Part shown: one piece after another, positions 44,099 to 54,484 of the stretch
Layout: each line of letters opens with the position of its first letter
Numbering within the stretch: the first letter of the stretch is position 1
Origin: Chryseobacterium sp. Leaf404
Lineage (GTDB): Bacteria; Bacteroidota; Bacteroidia; Flavobacteriales; Weeksellaceae
Length of the DNA: 64,000 nt
Assembly: GCF_001424145.1 (NCBI RefSeq)
Contig: NZ_LMQM01000015.1
Span: forward strand, 915-64,914
Direction: 5' to 3'
Made by a program: the position numbers and the translations under genes
Notes under the pieces: model-generated
Databases searched by the model: none
What the model was told of the DNA's origin: nothing
The model's input: the letters and a program-made list of their open reading frames with translations, nothing else

Positions 44099-47000
44099 TT
44101 ATTTCAGCTTTTTCTTCACTGATACTTCTTCGTAAACTTCAAGAATATCATTTTGCTCGATGTCGTTATAACCTTTAAGGTTTAATCCGCATTCGTAGCC
44201 TTTTGTAACTTCTTTTACGTCGTCTTTGAAACGTTTTAAACTTTCAAGTTCACCATCGAATTTCACTATACCGTCTCTCAGTAATCTTACTTTAGACTGT
44301 CTCGTTACTTTTCCGGTAAGAACCATACAACCTGCAATAGTTCCTACTTTAGAAATTTTGAATACTTCTCTGATTTCTACGTTACCGATTACCTGCTCCT
44401 GAATTTCCGGAGAAAGCATTCCCTCCATCGCTTCTTTCACTTCGTCTATCGCTTTGTAGATAATAGAATATGTTCTGATTTCGATTTCTTCACGGTCTGC
44501 CAATTCTTTTGCATTAGCACCAGCTCTTACGTTGAATCCGATGATAATTGCATCAGACGCTGCCGCTAAGTTAATATCAGATTCAGTGATCTGTCCAACA
44601 CCTGAGTGAAGGATTTTCACGCTGATTTCTTCTGTAGATAATCTCTGTAACTGATCAGAAAGTGCTTCTACTGAACCATCCACGTCACCTTTAAGGATAA
44701 TATTCAATTCTTTGAACTCTCCTAAAGCAATACGTCTACCCAATTCTTCAAGTGTCGTATGTTTTTTGGTTCTGATAGAAAGTTCTCTTTGAAGTTGTTC
44801 TCTTTTATTTGCGATAGCTTTACCTTCACTTTCGTCTGCATAAACACGGAATTTATCACCTGCTGTAGGCGCTCCGTCAAGACCTAAGATTGTTGCTGGG
44901 ATAGATGGACCTGCCTCTTCAAGGTTTTTACCTCTCTCATCAAGCAAAGCTTTAACCTTACCGTGGTTTTTACCTGCTACTACATAATCTCCAACTTTTA
45001 AAGTTCCGGTCTGTACCAACATCGTTGCTACGTAACCTCTACCTTTATCTAAAGATGCTTCAATTACAACTCCGTTTGCTGTACGGTCAGGATTGGCTTT
45101 CAGTTCAAGCATTTCTGCCTGTAACAATACTTTCTCCAAAAGAAGATCCATATTATTACCCATTTTAGCTGAAATTTCCTGTGCCTGAACGTTTCCACCC
45201 CATTCTTCCACCAAAATATTCATTCCAGAAAGTTGCTGACGGATGTTGTCAGGGTTGGCATTCGGCTTATCTACCTTGTTGATTGCAATAATCATCGGTA
45301 CACCTGCAGCCTGCGCGTGGGAAATTGCTTCTTTAGTTTGCGGCATTACGTCATCGTCGGCAGCGATTACGATAATTGCTATATCGGTAACCTGTGCACC
45401 TCTCGCTCTCATCGCGGTAAACGCTTCGTGACCCGGTGTATCTAAGAATGTTATTCTCTGACCGTTTTCCAGTTTCACGTTGTAAGCTCCGATATGCTGG
45501 GTAATTCCTCCGGATTCACCAGCGATAACGTTGGTCTTTCTTACGTAATCCAGCAATGAAGTTTTACCGTGGTCAACGTGACCCATTACAGTAACGATAG
45601 GTGCTCTTGAAACAAGGCTTTCTTCTGTATCTACTTCGTCTTCAGCGTCAGTATCTTCAAGATCAGCATCAGAGAATTCGATTTTATAACCAAATTCGTC
45701 GGCTACCAATAATAAGGTATCAGCTTCTAATCTCTGGTTCATGGTCACCATGACACCAAGAGAGAAACAAGCAGAAATTACTTCAGTTGCACTTACGTCC
45801 ATCAAACTTGCCAGTTCCCCGACAGTGATAAATTCTGTAACTTTTAATGACGTATCTCTTGCATCAGCTTCCTGCTGAAGATTATCCTGTTCTCTACGGT
45901 AAGATCTTTTATCTTTTCTGTGTTTAGCAGATTTAGATTTACCTCCTTTATTTGTTAATTTTTCAAGGGTTTCCTTGATTTGGTTTTTAACCTGTTCGTC
46001 TGTCAATTCAACCGGCATGGTTCTTTGACCCGGTCTGTTATTGTTTCCGAAACGGTTTCCGCCACCTTGGCCTGGACCGCCTGGACGGTTTTGACCTCCT
46101 TGTCCTGGAGGACGGTTACCTTGTGGGCCACCAGGACGGTTTTGACCACCCTGACCCGGACCGCCTGGACGGTTACCCTGATAGCCACCCTGACCTGGCG
46201 GACGGTTTCCTCCAGGACCATTTTGACCCTGAGGACGGTTTTGTCCACCCTGATTATTTCCACCTTGCTGGTTATTTCCTGTATTTTGATTAGGACCGCC
46301 TGGTTTCTCTATTCTCTTACGTTTTTTCTTGGCTCCCGGACCTGTTTTTGGCGCAAACTGAGTTAAGTCTATTTTTTCACCTACAATTTTCGGTCCGTCA
46401 AGTTTTTGGTAAACGGTTTCTATTTTCTGAGATTCCGGTTCAGCCGAAGCTTCAGTTTTTGTTTCAGCAGGCATCACTTCTGTTGCCTTAGTTTCTGCCT
46501 GTTTTGGCTCCACTGTTTTTGTTTCTTCTTTAGCGACCGCAGGTTTCGGAGTTTCCTTTACAGGTTCAGCAGGTTTTTCGGCTGCTTTCTTTTCTTCCTG
46601 TTTAGGCTGGTCTTTTTTAGAAGGTCTGTTTCTAGACTCAATCTGTGAAAGGTCAATTTTATCCAAAACTTTAAATTCCTGTTTTTCCGGAACCGCTTTC
46701 GGCTCAGGAGTTTCTTTTTGCTGTACAGGTTCTTCAACCTTTTCTTCCACTTTTTGTGGTTCCGGAGTAACAGCTTCCGGCTCTGGCTTTTTACCTTCCA
46801 GATCTATTTTACCTAAAATTTTAGTTTCAGGTCTGTTTGATTTAGCTCTTATTACTTCAGGGGTTTTCTTTTCCTCGATTTCCAGTTTTTCTTCCGGAAC
46901 TTTGGTGATCACCACCTCATGGGATGCTTTTCTCTGCTCGCCGTCTTTGGCAAACTCAGCTTCCAATGCAGAATATGCCGCTTCTTCTAATTGAGCGTTA

Positions 47001-47104
47001 GGATTGGCTTCAACCTCAATACCCTTCGACTGTAAGAATTCTACTAATCTGGATGTTGAAATATTGAATTCCTTTACCGCTTTATTTAATCTAATTTTTG
47101 GCAT
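44099..47104 (-). CDS. infB: translation initiation factor IF-2
   Basis: IF-2 brings initiator tRNA to the 30S subunit with GTP. The 1001-residue protein has an N-terminal IF2_N helix-turn-helix (about 1-55), a long Lys/Glu/Pro-rich linker (about 70-255), then a Gly/Arg/Pro/Asn/Gln-rich tract (about 260-365). A second IF2_N segment follows, then the GTPase (GHVDHGKT near 508, [14 protein letters not shown]), domain II, and domains C1 and C2. The Gly-rich tract makes the linker unusually long. It is the last gene of the classic rimP-nusA-infB operon, 73 bases after nusA. Confidence 0.97.
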   Translation of the reverse strand: MPKIRLNKAVKEFNISTSRLVEFLQSKGIEVEANPNAQLEEAAYSALEAEFAKDGEQRKASHEVVITKVPEEKLEIEEKKTPEVIRAKSNRPETKILGKIDLEGKKPEPEAVTPEPQKVEEKVEEPVQQKETPEPKAVPEKQEFKVLDKIDLSQIESRNRPSKKDQPKQEEKKAAEKPAEPVKETPKPAVAKEETKTVEPKQAETKATEVMPAETKTEASAEPESQKIETVYQKLDGPKIVGEKIDLTQFAPKTGPGAKKKRKRIEKPGGPNQNTGNNQQGGNNQGGQNRPQGQNGPGGNRPPGQGGYQGNRPGGPGQGGQNRPGGPQGNRPPGQGGQNRPGGPGQGGGNRFGNNNRPGQRTMPVELTDEQVKNQIKETLEKLTNKGGKSKSAKHRKDKRSYRREQDNLQQEADARDTSLKVTEFITVGELASLMDVSATEVISACFSLGVMVTMNQRLEADTLLLVADEFGYKIEFSDADLEDTDAEDEVDTEESLVSRAPIVTVMGHVDHGKTSLLDYVRKTNVIAGESGGITQHIGAYNVKLENGQRITFLDTPGHEAFTAMRARGAQVTDIAIIVIAADDDVMPQTKEAISHAQAAGVPMIIAINKVDKPNANPDNIRQQLSGMNILVEEWGGNVQAQEISAKMGNNMDLLLEKVLLQAEMLELKANPDRTANGVVIEASLDKGRGYVATMLVQTGTLKVGDYVVAGKNHGKVKALLDERGKNLEEAGPSIPATILGLDGAPTAGDKFRVYADESEGKAIANKREQLQRELSIRTKKHTTLEELGRRIALGEFKELNIILKGDVDGSVEALSDQLQRLSTEEISVKILHSGVGQITESDINLAAASDAIIIGFNVRAGANAKELADREEIEIRTYSIIYKAIDEVKEAMEGMLSPEIQEQVIGNVEIREVFKISKVGTIAGCMVLTGKVTRQSKVRLLRDGIVKFDGELESLKRFKDDVKEVTKGYECGLNLKGYNDIEQNDILEVYEEVSVKKKLK

Positions 47105-47177
47105 CTAATATTTTTACTGTTTTCTAATTTTTAAAATTAAAGTACTTTCTACTTTTTATCAGGATATCAACTCGTTA

Positions 47178-48413
47178 TCATTCCTCAAATTCTTCTTTCA
47201 GAATTCTCTTCACATCTTCAATTGTCTCCTCTTCAAGATCTACCATGTTCAGTAAAGTCGATGTATCTTTATCCAATACAGATTTTGCTGTGGTAAGACC
47301 CACTTTTCTGAATTCTTCCAATACCCATGCTTCGATATCGTCATCAAATTCTTTCAATTCTACGTCATCATCTTCACTGGCTTCTCTGTACACATCAATT
47401 TCGAAGCCACTCAGCCAAGAAGCTAATCTGATGTTTTGTCCCTGTTTACCAATCACCTTTGAAATTTCTTCCACCGGTGTATAAACCAATGCATAATTGG
47501 TCTCTTCGTTGATGTCAATTTTATTGATAATCACATTCCCAAGCGCTCTTTTTACCAAAAGCTCGGGGTTTTTTGCCCATTGGATAACGTCGATGTTTTC
47601 GTTTCTCAATTCTCTTACAACTCCGTGAATTCTTGAACCTTTCACACCAACACACGCTCCTACCGGATCTATTCTGTCGTCGTAGGCATCTACGGCGATT
47701 TTTGCTTTTTCACCAGGAATTCTTACTACTTTTTTCAGTATAATCGTTCCATCCTGGATTTCTGGAATTTCAAGCTCCAATAATTTCTCTAAGAATTTTG
47801 GTGCTGTTCTTGAAATAATAATTTGAGGTTTAGAACCTTTAAAATCAACACTTTCAACAATAGCTCTGATGCTTTCTCCTTTTTTGAAGAAATCTGAAGG
47901 AATCTGATTTTCTTTCGGAAGGATAAATTCATTTTCTTCATCATCCAAAAGAATAACGTGTTTGTGACGGATATGGTGAATTTCACCAATCACAATCTCC
48001 CCGATACGGTCTCTGAACTGCTCATACAACATTGCGTTGTTGTGCTCCTGCAGTTTTGTTGCCAAAATCTGCTTCAAAGTTAAAATATTTCTTCTTCCAA
48101 GCTGAGCTACAGGAATTTCCATTGTAAAATCTTCACCAACTTCGAAAGTAGGGTCAATTTTCTTCGCTTCAGAAATTTCAATTTCAAGATCATCGTCTTC
48201 AGACATTTCGTCTTCTACGATTGTTTTATTTAAGAAAATCTGAAAATCTCCTTTATCAGGATTTACAATTACATCAAAATGATCATCAGAATCAAATCTT
48301 TTTCTCAAAAGAGTCTTCAGAGCATCCTCAATAATTGCCATAAGATCAATCTTACTGATCCCTTTTTCGTCTTTAAAATCACCAAAGGATTCAATCAACG
48401 CTATATTATCCAT
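47178..48413 (-). CDS. nusA: transcription termination/antitermination factor NusA
   Basis: NusA binds RNA polymerase and nascent RNA and controls pausing and termination. The 411-residue protein has the N-terminal RNAP-binding domain (about 1-125), an S1 domain (about 130-200), KH1 and KH2 domains (DPVGACVGVKGSRIHGVVREL, ISKVIGKQGQNIRLASWLSGFEIDV) and an acidic tail. The E. coli-type C-terminal AR domains are absent. ATG 48413 (MDNIALIESFGDF) is preferred to a longer open frame. It is 72 bases after rimP. Confidence 0.97.
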   Translation of the reverse strand: MDNIALIESFGDFKDEKGISKIDLMAIIEDALKTLLRKRFDSDDHFDVIVNPDKGDFQIFLNKTIVEDEMSEDDDLEIEISEAKKIDPTFEVGEDFTMEIPVAQLGRRNILTLKQILATKLQEHNNAMLYEQFRDRIGEIVIGEIHHIRHKHVILLDDEENEFILPKENQIPSDFFKKGESIRAIVESVDFKGSKPQIIISRTAPKFLEKLLELEIPEIQDGTIILKKVVRIPGEKAKIAVDAYDDRIDPVGACVGVKGSRIHGVVRELRNENIDVIQWAKNPELLVKRALGNVIINKIDINEETNYALVYTPVEEISKVIGKQGQNIRLASWLSGFEIDVYREASEDDDVELKEFDDDIEAWVLEEFRKVGLTTAKSVLDKDTSTLLNMVDLEEETIEDVKRILKEEFEE

Positions 48414-48485
48414 ATCTATTATATAATTGATAAATGATGAATGATAAATGATTTTCAGCAAATCAAAAACCGTTCACCTTTTTAG

Positions 48486-48953
48486 TTAAAATTTAATTAC
48501 TACCAGTGCTTTTTTGATCTCGGTGTACAAAATTTCTTTTTCTTCTACCGCATCCACTTTACCTTTTCCTACCTCTTTCGGCTTTCTGTAACGAAGAATT
48601 AATGTGATTTTTTCTTCATCCACTTTTGCCAGTTCACCTTCAGTTTTTTCAGAATTTTCAAACATCACTTCAATTTCTCTTCCGATGTTTTTCTGAAACT
48701 GTCTCGGCGTCACCAAGGGCTCGCTCAATCCCGCAGACATTACCTGAAGGCTGAAATCATGCTCTTCACGATCCATATTAAACTCAATAGCGCGGCTTGC
48801 ATCCAGGCAGTCCTGCACAGAAACTCCGTTGTCTCCATCAAGGATTACCGTGATATCGTCTCCTGTCGAGATTTTTAAATCTATTAAAAAAAGATCTTCT
48901 CTTTCTGCGAGAAATTCATTTAATAAGTCTTCAATTTTTTTTCTAAACTCCAT
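48486..48953 (-). CDS. rimP: ribosome maturation factor RimP
   Basis: RimP helps 30S assembly, particularly around S12. The 155-residue protein has the alpha/beta N-terminal domain and the SH3-like C-terminal domain, with VSVQDCLDASRAIEF, FSLQVMSAGLSEPLVTPRQFQKNIGREIEV and KITLILRYRKPKEVGKGK. It is the first gene of the operon. Its leader contains a terminator-like hairpin. Confidence 0.93.
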   Translation of the reverse strand: MEFRKKIEDLLNEFLAEREDLFLIDLKISTGDDITVILDGDNGVSVQDCLDASRAIEFNMDREEHDFSLQVMSAGLSEPLVTPRQFQKNIGREIEVMFENSEKTEGELAKVDEEKITLILRYRKPKEVGKGKVDAVEEKEILYTEIKKALVVIKF

Positions 48954-48979
48954 ACGTTATACTACTGGTTTACAGTACG

Positions 48980-49008
48980 AAAAAAGGCTTTCTTTTCGAA
49001 GCCTTTCC
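48980..49008 (-). promoter_or_regulatory. terminator-like hairpin in the rimP leader
   Basis: On the reverse strand AAAGGCTT and AAGCCTTT pair (8 bp) with a short loop and the second arm runs into six T in all, three of which are within the stem. It lies between the rimP promoter (start near 49024) and the rimP ATG at 48953. This could attenuate transcription of rimP-nusA-infB, though there is no direct proof. Confidence 0.5.
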
Positions 49009-49030
49009 ATTTTTTCCCGTAAATCTTCTG

Positions 49031-49062
49031 CAAATATAAGATTTTTTTTAAGAAAATACAAA
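49031..49062 (-). promoter_or_regulatory. promoter of rimP-nusA-infB
   Basis: Reverse-strand TTTG (49062-49059), 20 bases and TATATTTG (49038-49031), an ideal fit. Start near 49024, giving a leader of about 70 bases. Confidence 0.8.
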
Positions 49063-49257
49063 TAAGTCTAATTATCAGAATGATATAAGTACAGATACAT
49101 CAGCCTGGTTATCAGATTTAATTTAAAATTCACAATTAAAAGCCTTATTCACAGAAATCGGGGTTTTAATTAAATATCATTTAACAGACTGGTAATAGTA
49201 TCGTAATCTCGAGAAGTTAGTTTTGGCCAATCAAAATTTATCCCTAATTCCACCATT
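49063..49257. other. spacer before the metallophosphoesterase gene
   Basis: Together with the rimP leader this makes a 304-base gap without genes. A TAGTTTTG box at 49218-49225 is a candidate -7 element for the + strand gene; no matching TTTG lies 19-20 bases upstream. Nothing else is seen. Confidence 0.4.
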
Positions 49258-52011
49258 ATGAAACATTATTTACTCCTGCTCTGTTGTTTTGTCACGAGCT
49301 TATGTTTTGGGCAGACCATCGTACCGTATTTGCAGAACCCTACTCCAAATTCAATGATAGTAAACTGGAAAACGGCTTCCAATAACGAAACAACCGTTTT
49401 TTACGGAACTTCGCCTACCAACCTCAACGTTACCGTTACCGGAACAACCAACATCTTCACAGATACCGGATACAGCAACAATTATTTTTATCACACCGCA
49501 AAAATCACCAATCTACAACCCAACACAAAGTATTACTACAAAACCAAAACAGGAACCACCGAATCATCAGTTTATAATTTCCGTACACTTCCTTTGCCGG
49601 GACAGCCCGTAACTGCCAACGGAAAAATCAGGTTTCTGATTATGGGAGATAATCAGTTGAAAAATGAGCCGAGATATGATTCATTGAATCTTCATGCTTA
49701 TAAAAAAATCAAAGAAAGATTTGGAATAAACAATGATCCTTCAGACAACATTGCTCTGACTTTTATGGTAGGAGACCAAGTTGATGTAGGAACACTTGAC
49801 CATTATGAAAACGTTCACTTTAAGAAAAACCAAAAACTATCGCCATATCTTCCTATTCAAACGACAGTAGGAAACCACGAAACTTACGGAACTCTAGGAA
49901 TGAGTTCTTACTATGCTCACTTTTTTATTGACGAATTAAGCTACAAAAACATCAGCTCAGGAAACGAAAACTACTATGCTCAGCAGGCAGGAAACGTTTT
50001 GTTTGTAAGTTTAAGCTCAGAACACACCGGATCTGCACAACAAATATGGTTACAGCAAATTCTTGCTGCCGCAGCCACCGACAGCACAGTTCAGTGGATT
50101 ATCTCTTTAAGCCACAGACCTTATCAGGCAGAGCAATACGTGGGCGACATTTCTACATGGGTAAGAAACACTGCCGTACCGATGTTGACCGCGTCAGACA
50201 AATACGTTATGCACATCGGAGCTCACCACCATTTGTATCACAGAGGTCAACTTAAAAATTCGCCAAATTACCAAATCATTTCCGGTGGAACGGCTTGGGA
50301 TCAGTATTGGGGAATGTCTAATGAGCAGGATTTTGACGATGTACAAAAAACATTAACAGACTGGACGTATCAGATTATTGAAGTTGACGTAAATACCGGT
50401 AAAATGGATATCGAAAGCTACTCTATCGGAAGTATTTACAATCAGAAAAACAGTGTGACTGTAGACAGTTTCCACCGGTATAAAAATTCAGCAAAACCCA
50501 CAAAACCATCTCTAACGAATGTATTTACAGCCCCCGTTACGCTACCTTTAACTTTAGATGGAAGCACATTTGCCACAACCACCACAGAATTACTAAACAC
50601 GACACAGTTTCTAATCAGTAAAACTGCAGATTTCTCTGTTATTGATAAAGAATTTTACCGTGACTACGAAAACTGGTTCGGGAAAGACGGAACAGGAAAT
50701 CCTGATGTAACGAAAAACATCAATGCAGGAGTAGATATTACAAAAGCAACCATCGCTGCCAACTCAATTACCAACGGTGTTTATTATGTAAAATTAAGAT
50801 ACAGAGACAGAAATCTTGAATGGAGCGACTGGAGTGATGTAAAATCCTTTCAGGTAACCGGAAGTGTGGTTTCAAACCCTCAACTGGTTTTAAATAAAAC
50901 AGAATACTTACAAAACGAAGCGATTCTGGCAACCTATACAGACGGTCCCGGAAATCAGCAGGACTGGGTAGGAATTTACAAAAAAGGACAAAACCCATCC
51001 ACTGTAACGTCTCAACAATACAAATACGTTAATGGACAGACTTCTGGTACAGCTAATTTCAATACCGGACTGGCTACAAAAGGACAATACTTTGCAGGTT
51101 TCTTTGCCAACAATGGTTACACTGAAATCACAGGAAGAAAAAGTTTCTATGTAGGTCCTAAAGTACTTCTTCAAACCACTGCAGATTCTTATCCTGTAGG
51201 CGGAACAGTAGTCGTAAATTACTCCAACGGTCCTAACCTGACCAACGACTGGATCGGAATCTACAAAATGGGACAGGTACCGGGATCAGCCAACCCATCT
51301 GCAACATGGAGCTATGTAACAACCGCTGCAGGAACCAAAAACTTCACAGGATTACCAAAAGGATATTATTACGCAACCTATCTTCTGGAGGACGGCTACA
51401 CGCAAATCGGAGAGAAAGTATTCTTTAAAGTTGGAGACATTGTTACCGATCTTTGGATCAACAAACCGGTTTATACTTTAGGCGAAAATATTACCGCTTC
51501 ATGGACAGATTCACCGGGAATCATCAAAGACTGGCTTGGAATTTATCCTCAATCTGTGCAGACTCCGAATGACCAGTTTACGTCTTACACGTACTTCGAC
51601 GGCATCACACAAGGCACCAAAACCATTACCGGAAATGTAAACGGTGTACCGACAACGACCGGAAATTATTACATGGTAATGTTTACCAACGATTCATATA
51701 CAGAAGTTTCCAACAGAGTTTCTTTTGAAGTCGTGGGCGCTACTTTGGGAACTAATGAAACCAACAGCAAGACTGAGAAAAATGTGATTCTTTACCCAAA
51801 TCCTGCAAAACCGGGACAGCCAACCTTCATTAAGAGTGACTATCCTATTGAGAAAATTCAGCTTTTATCAGCATCAGGACAACTTTTATATGAAACTAAA
51901 AATGTGAATGATCAGAAATTCTCTCTAGTGAATGAAAACTTACCGAAAGGCGTTTACTTCGTGAAAGTTCACACCAGAAAATTATTTACTCTAAAACTGA
52001 TTGTGGAGTAA
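49258..52011 (+). CDS. T9SS-exported metallophosphoesterase
   Basis: A 917-residue secreted protein with a signal peptide (about 1-18). A fibronectin-III/purple-acid-phosphatase N-domain (about 22-110) is followed by a calcineurin-like metallophosphoesterase domain (about 122-330). The metal motifs are MGDNQ, GDQVD, VGNHET and GAHHHLYH. Three related Ig-like repeats occupy about 540-830 (each with a DWVGIY / DWIGIY / DWLGIYP core). The last 75 residues (VILYPNPAKPGQP… KGVYFVKV… KLIV) form a type A C-terminal sorting signal for type IX secretion. Substrate unknown; phosphate ester hydrolysis is expected. Confidence 0.88.
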   Translation: MKHYLLLLCCFVTSLCFGQTIVPYLQNPTPNSMIVNWKTASNNETTVFYGTSPTNLNVTVTGTTNIFTDTGYSNNYFYHTAKITNLQPNTKYYYKTKTGTTESSVYNFRTLPLPGQPVTANGKIRFLIMGDNQLKNEPRYDSLNLHAYKKIKERFGINNDPSDNIALTFMVGDQVDVGTLDHYENVHFKKNQKLSPYLPIQTTVGNHETYGTLGMSSYYAHFFIDELSYKNISSGNENYYAQQAGNVLFVSLSSEHTGSAQQIWLQQILAAAATDSTVQWIISLSHRPYQAEQYVGDISTWVRNTAVPMLTASDKYVMHIGAHHHLYHRGQLKNSPNYQIISGGTAWDQYWGMSNEQDFDDVQKTLTDWTYQIIEVDVNTGKMDIESYSIGSIYNQKNSVTVDSFHRYKNSAKPTKPSLTNVFTAPVTLPLTLDGSTFATTTTELLNTTQFLISKTADFSVIDKEFYRDYENWFGKDGTGNPDVTKNINAGVDITKATIAANSITNGVYYVKLRYRDRNLEWSDWSDVKSFQVTGSVVSNPQLVLNKTEYLQNEAILATYTDGPGNQQDWVGIYKKGQNPSTVTSQQYKYVNGQTSGTANFNTGLATKGQYFAGFFANNGYTEITGRKSFYVGPKVLLQTTADSYPVGGTVVVNYSNGPNLTNDWIGIYKMGQVPGSANPSATWSYVTTAAGTKNFTGLPKGYYYATYLLEDGYTQIGEKVFFKVGDIVTDLWINKPVYTLGENITASWTDSPGIIKDWLGIYPQSVQTPNDQFTSYTYFDGITQGTKTITGNVNGVPTTTGNYYMVMFTNDSYTEVSNRVSFEVVGATLGTNETNSKTEKNVILYPNPAKPGQPTFIKSDYPIEKIQLLSASGQLLYETKNVNDQKFSLVNENLPKGVYFVKVHTRKLFTLKLIVE

Positions 52012-52082
52012 TTTCAGTTTTAAAAATTACAAATACACTTCGACGATCTTCTTTTTAATACAGGAAATCAAAATTAAATATC

Positions 52083-52123
52083 AATCCACTTTGCATGAAA
52101 TTTTTGCAGGGTGGATTTTTTTT
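52083..52123 (+). terminator. terminator of the metallophosphoesterase gene
   Basis: AATCCAC…TTTGCA pairs with TGCAGG…GTGGATT in a stem of about 13 bp (two G-U pairs) and is followed by eight T. Confidence 0.8.
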
Positions 52124-52241
52124 AATGAAACAATAAAATTTTAAACACCTTCAAAAACAAAACATTACCTGCCATACTTAAAAAAAACTATTGTCAAATC
52201 TCTGAATTATTATTAATTTTAATCAAACTAAAACTATTACC

Positions 52242-52745
52242 ATGGCACTCAATGCATATTTACACCTAAAAGGTCAAAAACAAGGAGAAATCAAAGGATC
52301 TGTAATACAGAAAGGCAGAGAAAACAAAATTCAGGTGATTGCCGTGAGCCACGACCTCAGCTCGCCAAAGGATGCCGTCACGGGTCTTGCGACCGGTAAG
52401 AGGATACACAAACCATTCGTTATAATAAAGGAACTCGACAAGTCAAGCCCTTTGCTGTACATTGCATTGTGCAATAACGAGCTTATCACTGAATTTGAAC
52501 TGCAGTTCTGGATGCCACAGAAAGGCGCAACCGTGGGAGTTGGATCCGAGAAACAACATTACACGATAAGACTTACAAATGCCAGCATTTTGGATATTAA
52601 ATTCAGAATGCCCAATAATAAAAATCCTGAACTTGCAAACCTGGCAGAATACGAAGAGGTATCATTTACCTATCAGAAAATTGAGTGGACATGGAAAGAT
52701 GGCAGCATTACAGCTGAGGACGAATGGTTGAAATCAAACATCTAA
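52242..52745 (+). CDS. hcp: Hcp-family type VI secretion tube protein
   Basis: Hcp forms hexameric rings that make the inner tube of contractile T6SS. The 167-residue protein follows the family pattern: KGQKQGEIKGSVIQKGRENKIQV, GKRIHKPFVIIKELDKSSPLLY, then AsnAsnGluLeu, FWMPQKG, RLTNASILDI, and a C-terminal VSFTYQKIEWTWKDG. No other T6SS gene is in the window, so it is an orphan copy. The nearest known relatives are Hcp proteins of Proteobacteria, by recall; the search to test that could not be run. Expression signals are not obvious. Confidence 0.87.
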   Translation: MALNAYLHLKGQKQGEIKGSVIQKGRENKIQVIAVSHDLSSPKDAVTGLATGKRIHKPFVIIKELDKSSPLLYIALCNNELITEFELQFWMPQKGATVGVGSEKQHYTIRLTNASILDIKFRMPNNKNPELANLAEYEEVSFTYQKIEWTWKDGSITAEDEWLKSNI

Positions 52746-52912
52746 AAACAGTCTTTCCAAAGTAATACTAAACTCGAAAATTTCACTATTTCTGAAAAAT
52801 TTAAAATATTATTGCCAGATTCTGCTGAATCCAGAACAAGTTATCAGTAATTTAAAAGACCGTTCTACAATTTTTAGTATTTTTGTCGGAAATTTATTAA
52901 AAACATAGAATT

Positions 52913-54235
52913 TTGAATATTACGATAGTAGGAACGGGGTACGTAGGTTTGGTTACCGGAACCACACTTGCAGAACTTGGAAACTCGGTGTACTGTGTAG
53001 ATATCGATGAAAAAAAAGTAGAAGGCATGAAGCAGGGTAAAGTCCCTATTTATGAGCCGAATCTTGAAGAAATGTTCCTCAGAAACATACAGTCAGAAAG
53101 ATTGTTTTTTACCACCAACTTAAAGGAAGCTTTGGATAAAAGTGAGGTCATTTACCTCGCATTGCCTACTCCACCGGGTGAAGACGGATCTGCCGACCTT
53201 TCCTACGTTCAGAAAGTTGCCAATGATATTGGTGAAATGATGACAGAATATAAAGTAATCGTTAATAAAAGTACCGTTCCCGTGGGTACTGCAGATAAAG
53301 TAAGAGAAACCATTGCTGCTAAAACCAATATCAACTTTGATGTAGTATCCAACCCTGAATTTTTGCGTGAAGGTTTTGCTGTGGAAGACTCCATGAACCC
53401 TGCAAGAGTGGTTGTAGGTTCAAGTTCTGACAAGGCAAAAGATATTATGGCTCAGATCTATCAGCCATTTACCAATACCGGAATTCCTATTATTTTCATG
53501 GATGAGAAGTCATCCGAACTCACAAAATACGCCTCCAACTCATTTTTAGCGGTAAAAATTACTTTTATGAATGAAATCGCCAACTACTGCGAAAAAGTAG
53601 GAGCCGATGTTGATAAAGTAAGACTTGGAATGGGAAGCGACGACAGAATTGGTCACCGTTTCCTCTTCCCGGGAATAGGATATGGCGGAAGCTGTTTCCC
53701 TAAAGACGTGAAAGCTTTGATAAAATCAGGGAAAGACGATGGTTTTAATTTTCAGATTTTAGAGGCTACCGAGAATGTCAATACGTCGCAGAAAGTGATT
53801 TTGGTATCTGAGATTGAAAAATATTTCGGAGGCAACCTTGAAGGAAAGAAAATTGCGATGTGGGGACTGGCTTTTAAAGCCAACACAGACGACATCAGAG
53901 AAGCGTCTTCTTTAGACAATATAAAACTTCTTCTGGAAAAAGGTGCTGAAATTGTGGCTTACGATCTCATTGCGGAAGAAAATGTAAGAAAGCATTTAGG
54001 CGACAAAATATCTTACGCCAACACCATGTATGATGCACTGGAAGGCGCCGACGCACTATTCATCGCAACAGAATGGCCTGAATTTAAAAATCCCAATTTT
54101 GAAATTATGGCAAGAAAAATGAATGGGAAAGCGATTTTTGACGGCAGAAACATGTTTCCGCTGGAAATTCCTCAGCAGAATGGGTTCTTTTATAAATCGA
54201 TAGGGCGGAAAACTGTTTCGCAAGAGACAATGTAA
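52913..54235 (+). CDS. ugd: UDP-glucose 6-dehydrogenase
   Basis: It oxidises UDP-glucose twice to UDP-glucuronate with NAD+. The 440-residue protein starts at TTG with the Rossmann motif GTGYVGLVTG and has the catalytic Cys261 in GGSCFPKD, plus NPEFLREGFAVED and FKANTDDIREASS. TATTTTTG at 52878-52885 is a plausible -7 box 28 bases before the start. It opens the polysaccharide locus. Confidence 0.96.
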   Translation: MNITIVGTGYVGLVTGTTLAELGNSVYCVDIDEKKVEGMKQGKVPIYEPNLEEMFLRNIQSERLFFTTNLKEALDKSEVIYLALPTPPGEDGSADLSYVQKVANDIGEMMTEYKVIVNKSTVPVGTADKVRETIAAKTNINFDVVSNPEFLREGFAVEDSMNPARVVVGSSSDKAKDIMAQIYQPFTNTGIPIIFMDEKSSELTKYASNSFLAVKITFMNEIANYCEKVGADVDKVRLGMGSDDRIGHRFLFPGIGYGGSCFPKDVKALIKSGKDDGFNFQILEATENVNTSQKVILVSEIEKYFGGNLEGKKIAMWGLAFKANTDDIREASSLDNIKLLLEKGAEIVAYDLIAEENVRKHLGDKISYANTMYDALEGADALFIATEWPEFKNPNFEIMARKMNGKAIFDGRNMFPLEIPQQNGFFYKSIGRKTVSQETM

Positions 54236-54342
54236 AAGTAAAAAGAGCCAACGGGAATGCAGAAGGTGGAGAGAGATAGATCTTTTTGGTGGAACCATTG
54301 AGCAGTTTGACTCTTCAGCTGTTGAAAATTGCATAAATAATC

Positions 54343-54462
54343 AGAACCCGGCAGGGTTCAATATCAGTAGCCATAGGTGAAACCTATGGGATTAAAAAAA
54401 AACAAAAATAATTCAGAACCCGGCAGGGTTTAACAGATCATCCACAGGCAAACATGTGGAAT
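54343..54462 (+). repeat. tandem pair of dual-hairpin repeat units
   Basis: Two similar units follow each other. Each has a first hairpin of AACCC-GGCA-GGGTT (54344-54359 and 54417-54430) and then a second hairpin: CCATAGGT-GAA-ACCTATGG at 54371-54389, and CCACA…TGTGG at 54442-54459. They fill the gap between ugd and rfbB. They look like REP-type intergenic repeats and not like ordinary terminators, as no T run follows. Confidence 0.65.
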
Positions 54463-54484
54463 AAACAGAGAAAGGCATATAAAT

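Noticed and set aside
45980-46366. 128-codon forward ORF with Thr/Trp-rich repeats
   Set aside because: It is the complement of the Gly/Arg/Pro/Asn-rich tract of infB. The repeated Trp and Thr codons come from the repeat DNA.
54343-54462. Intrinsic terminators of ugd
   Set aside because: Four hairpins occur but none is followed by a T run on the + strand, so they look like repeat units and not terminators.
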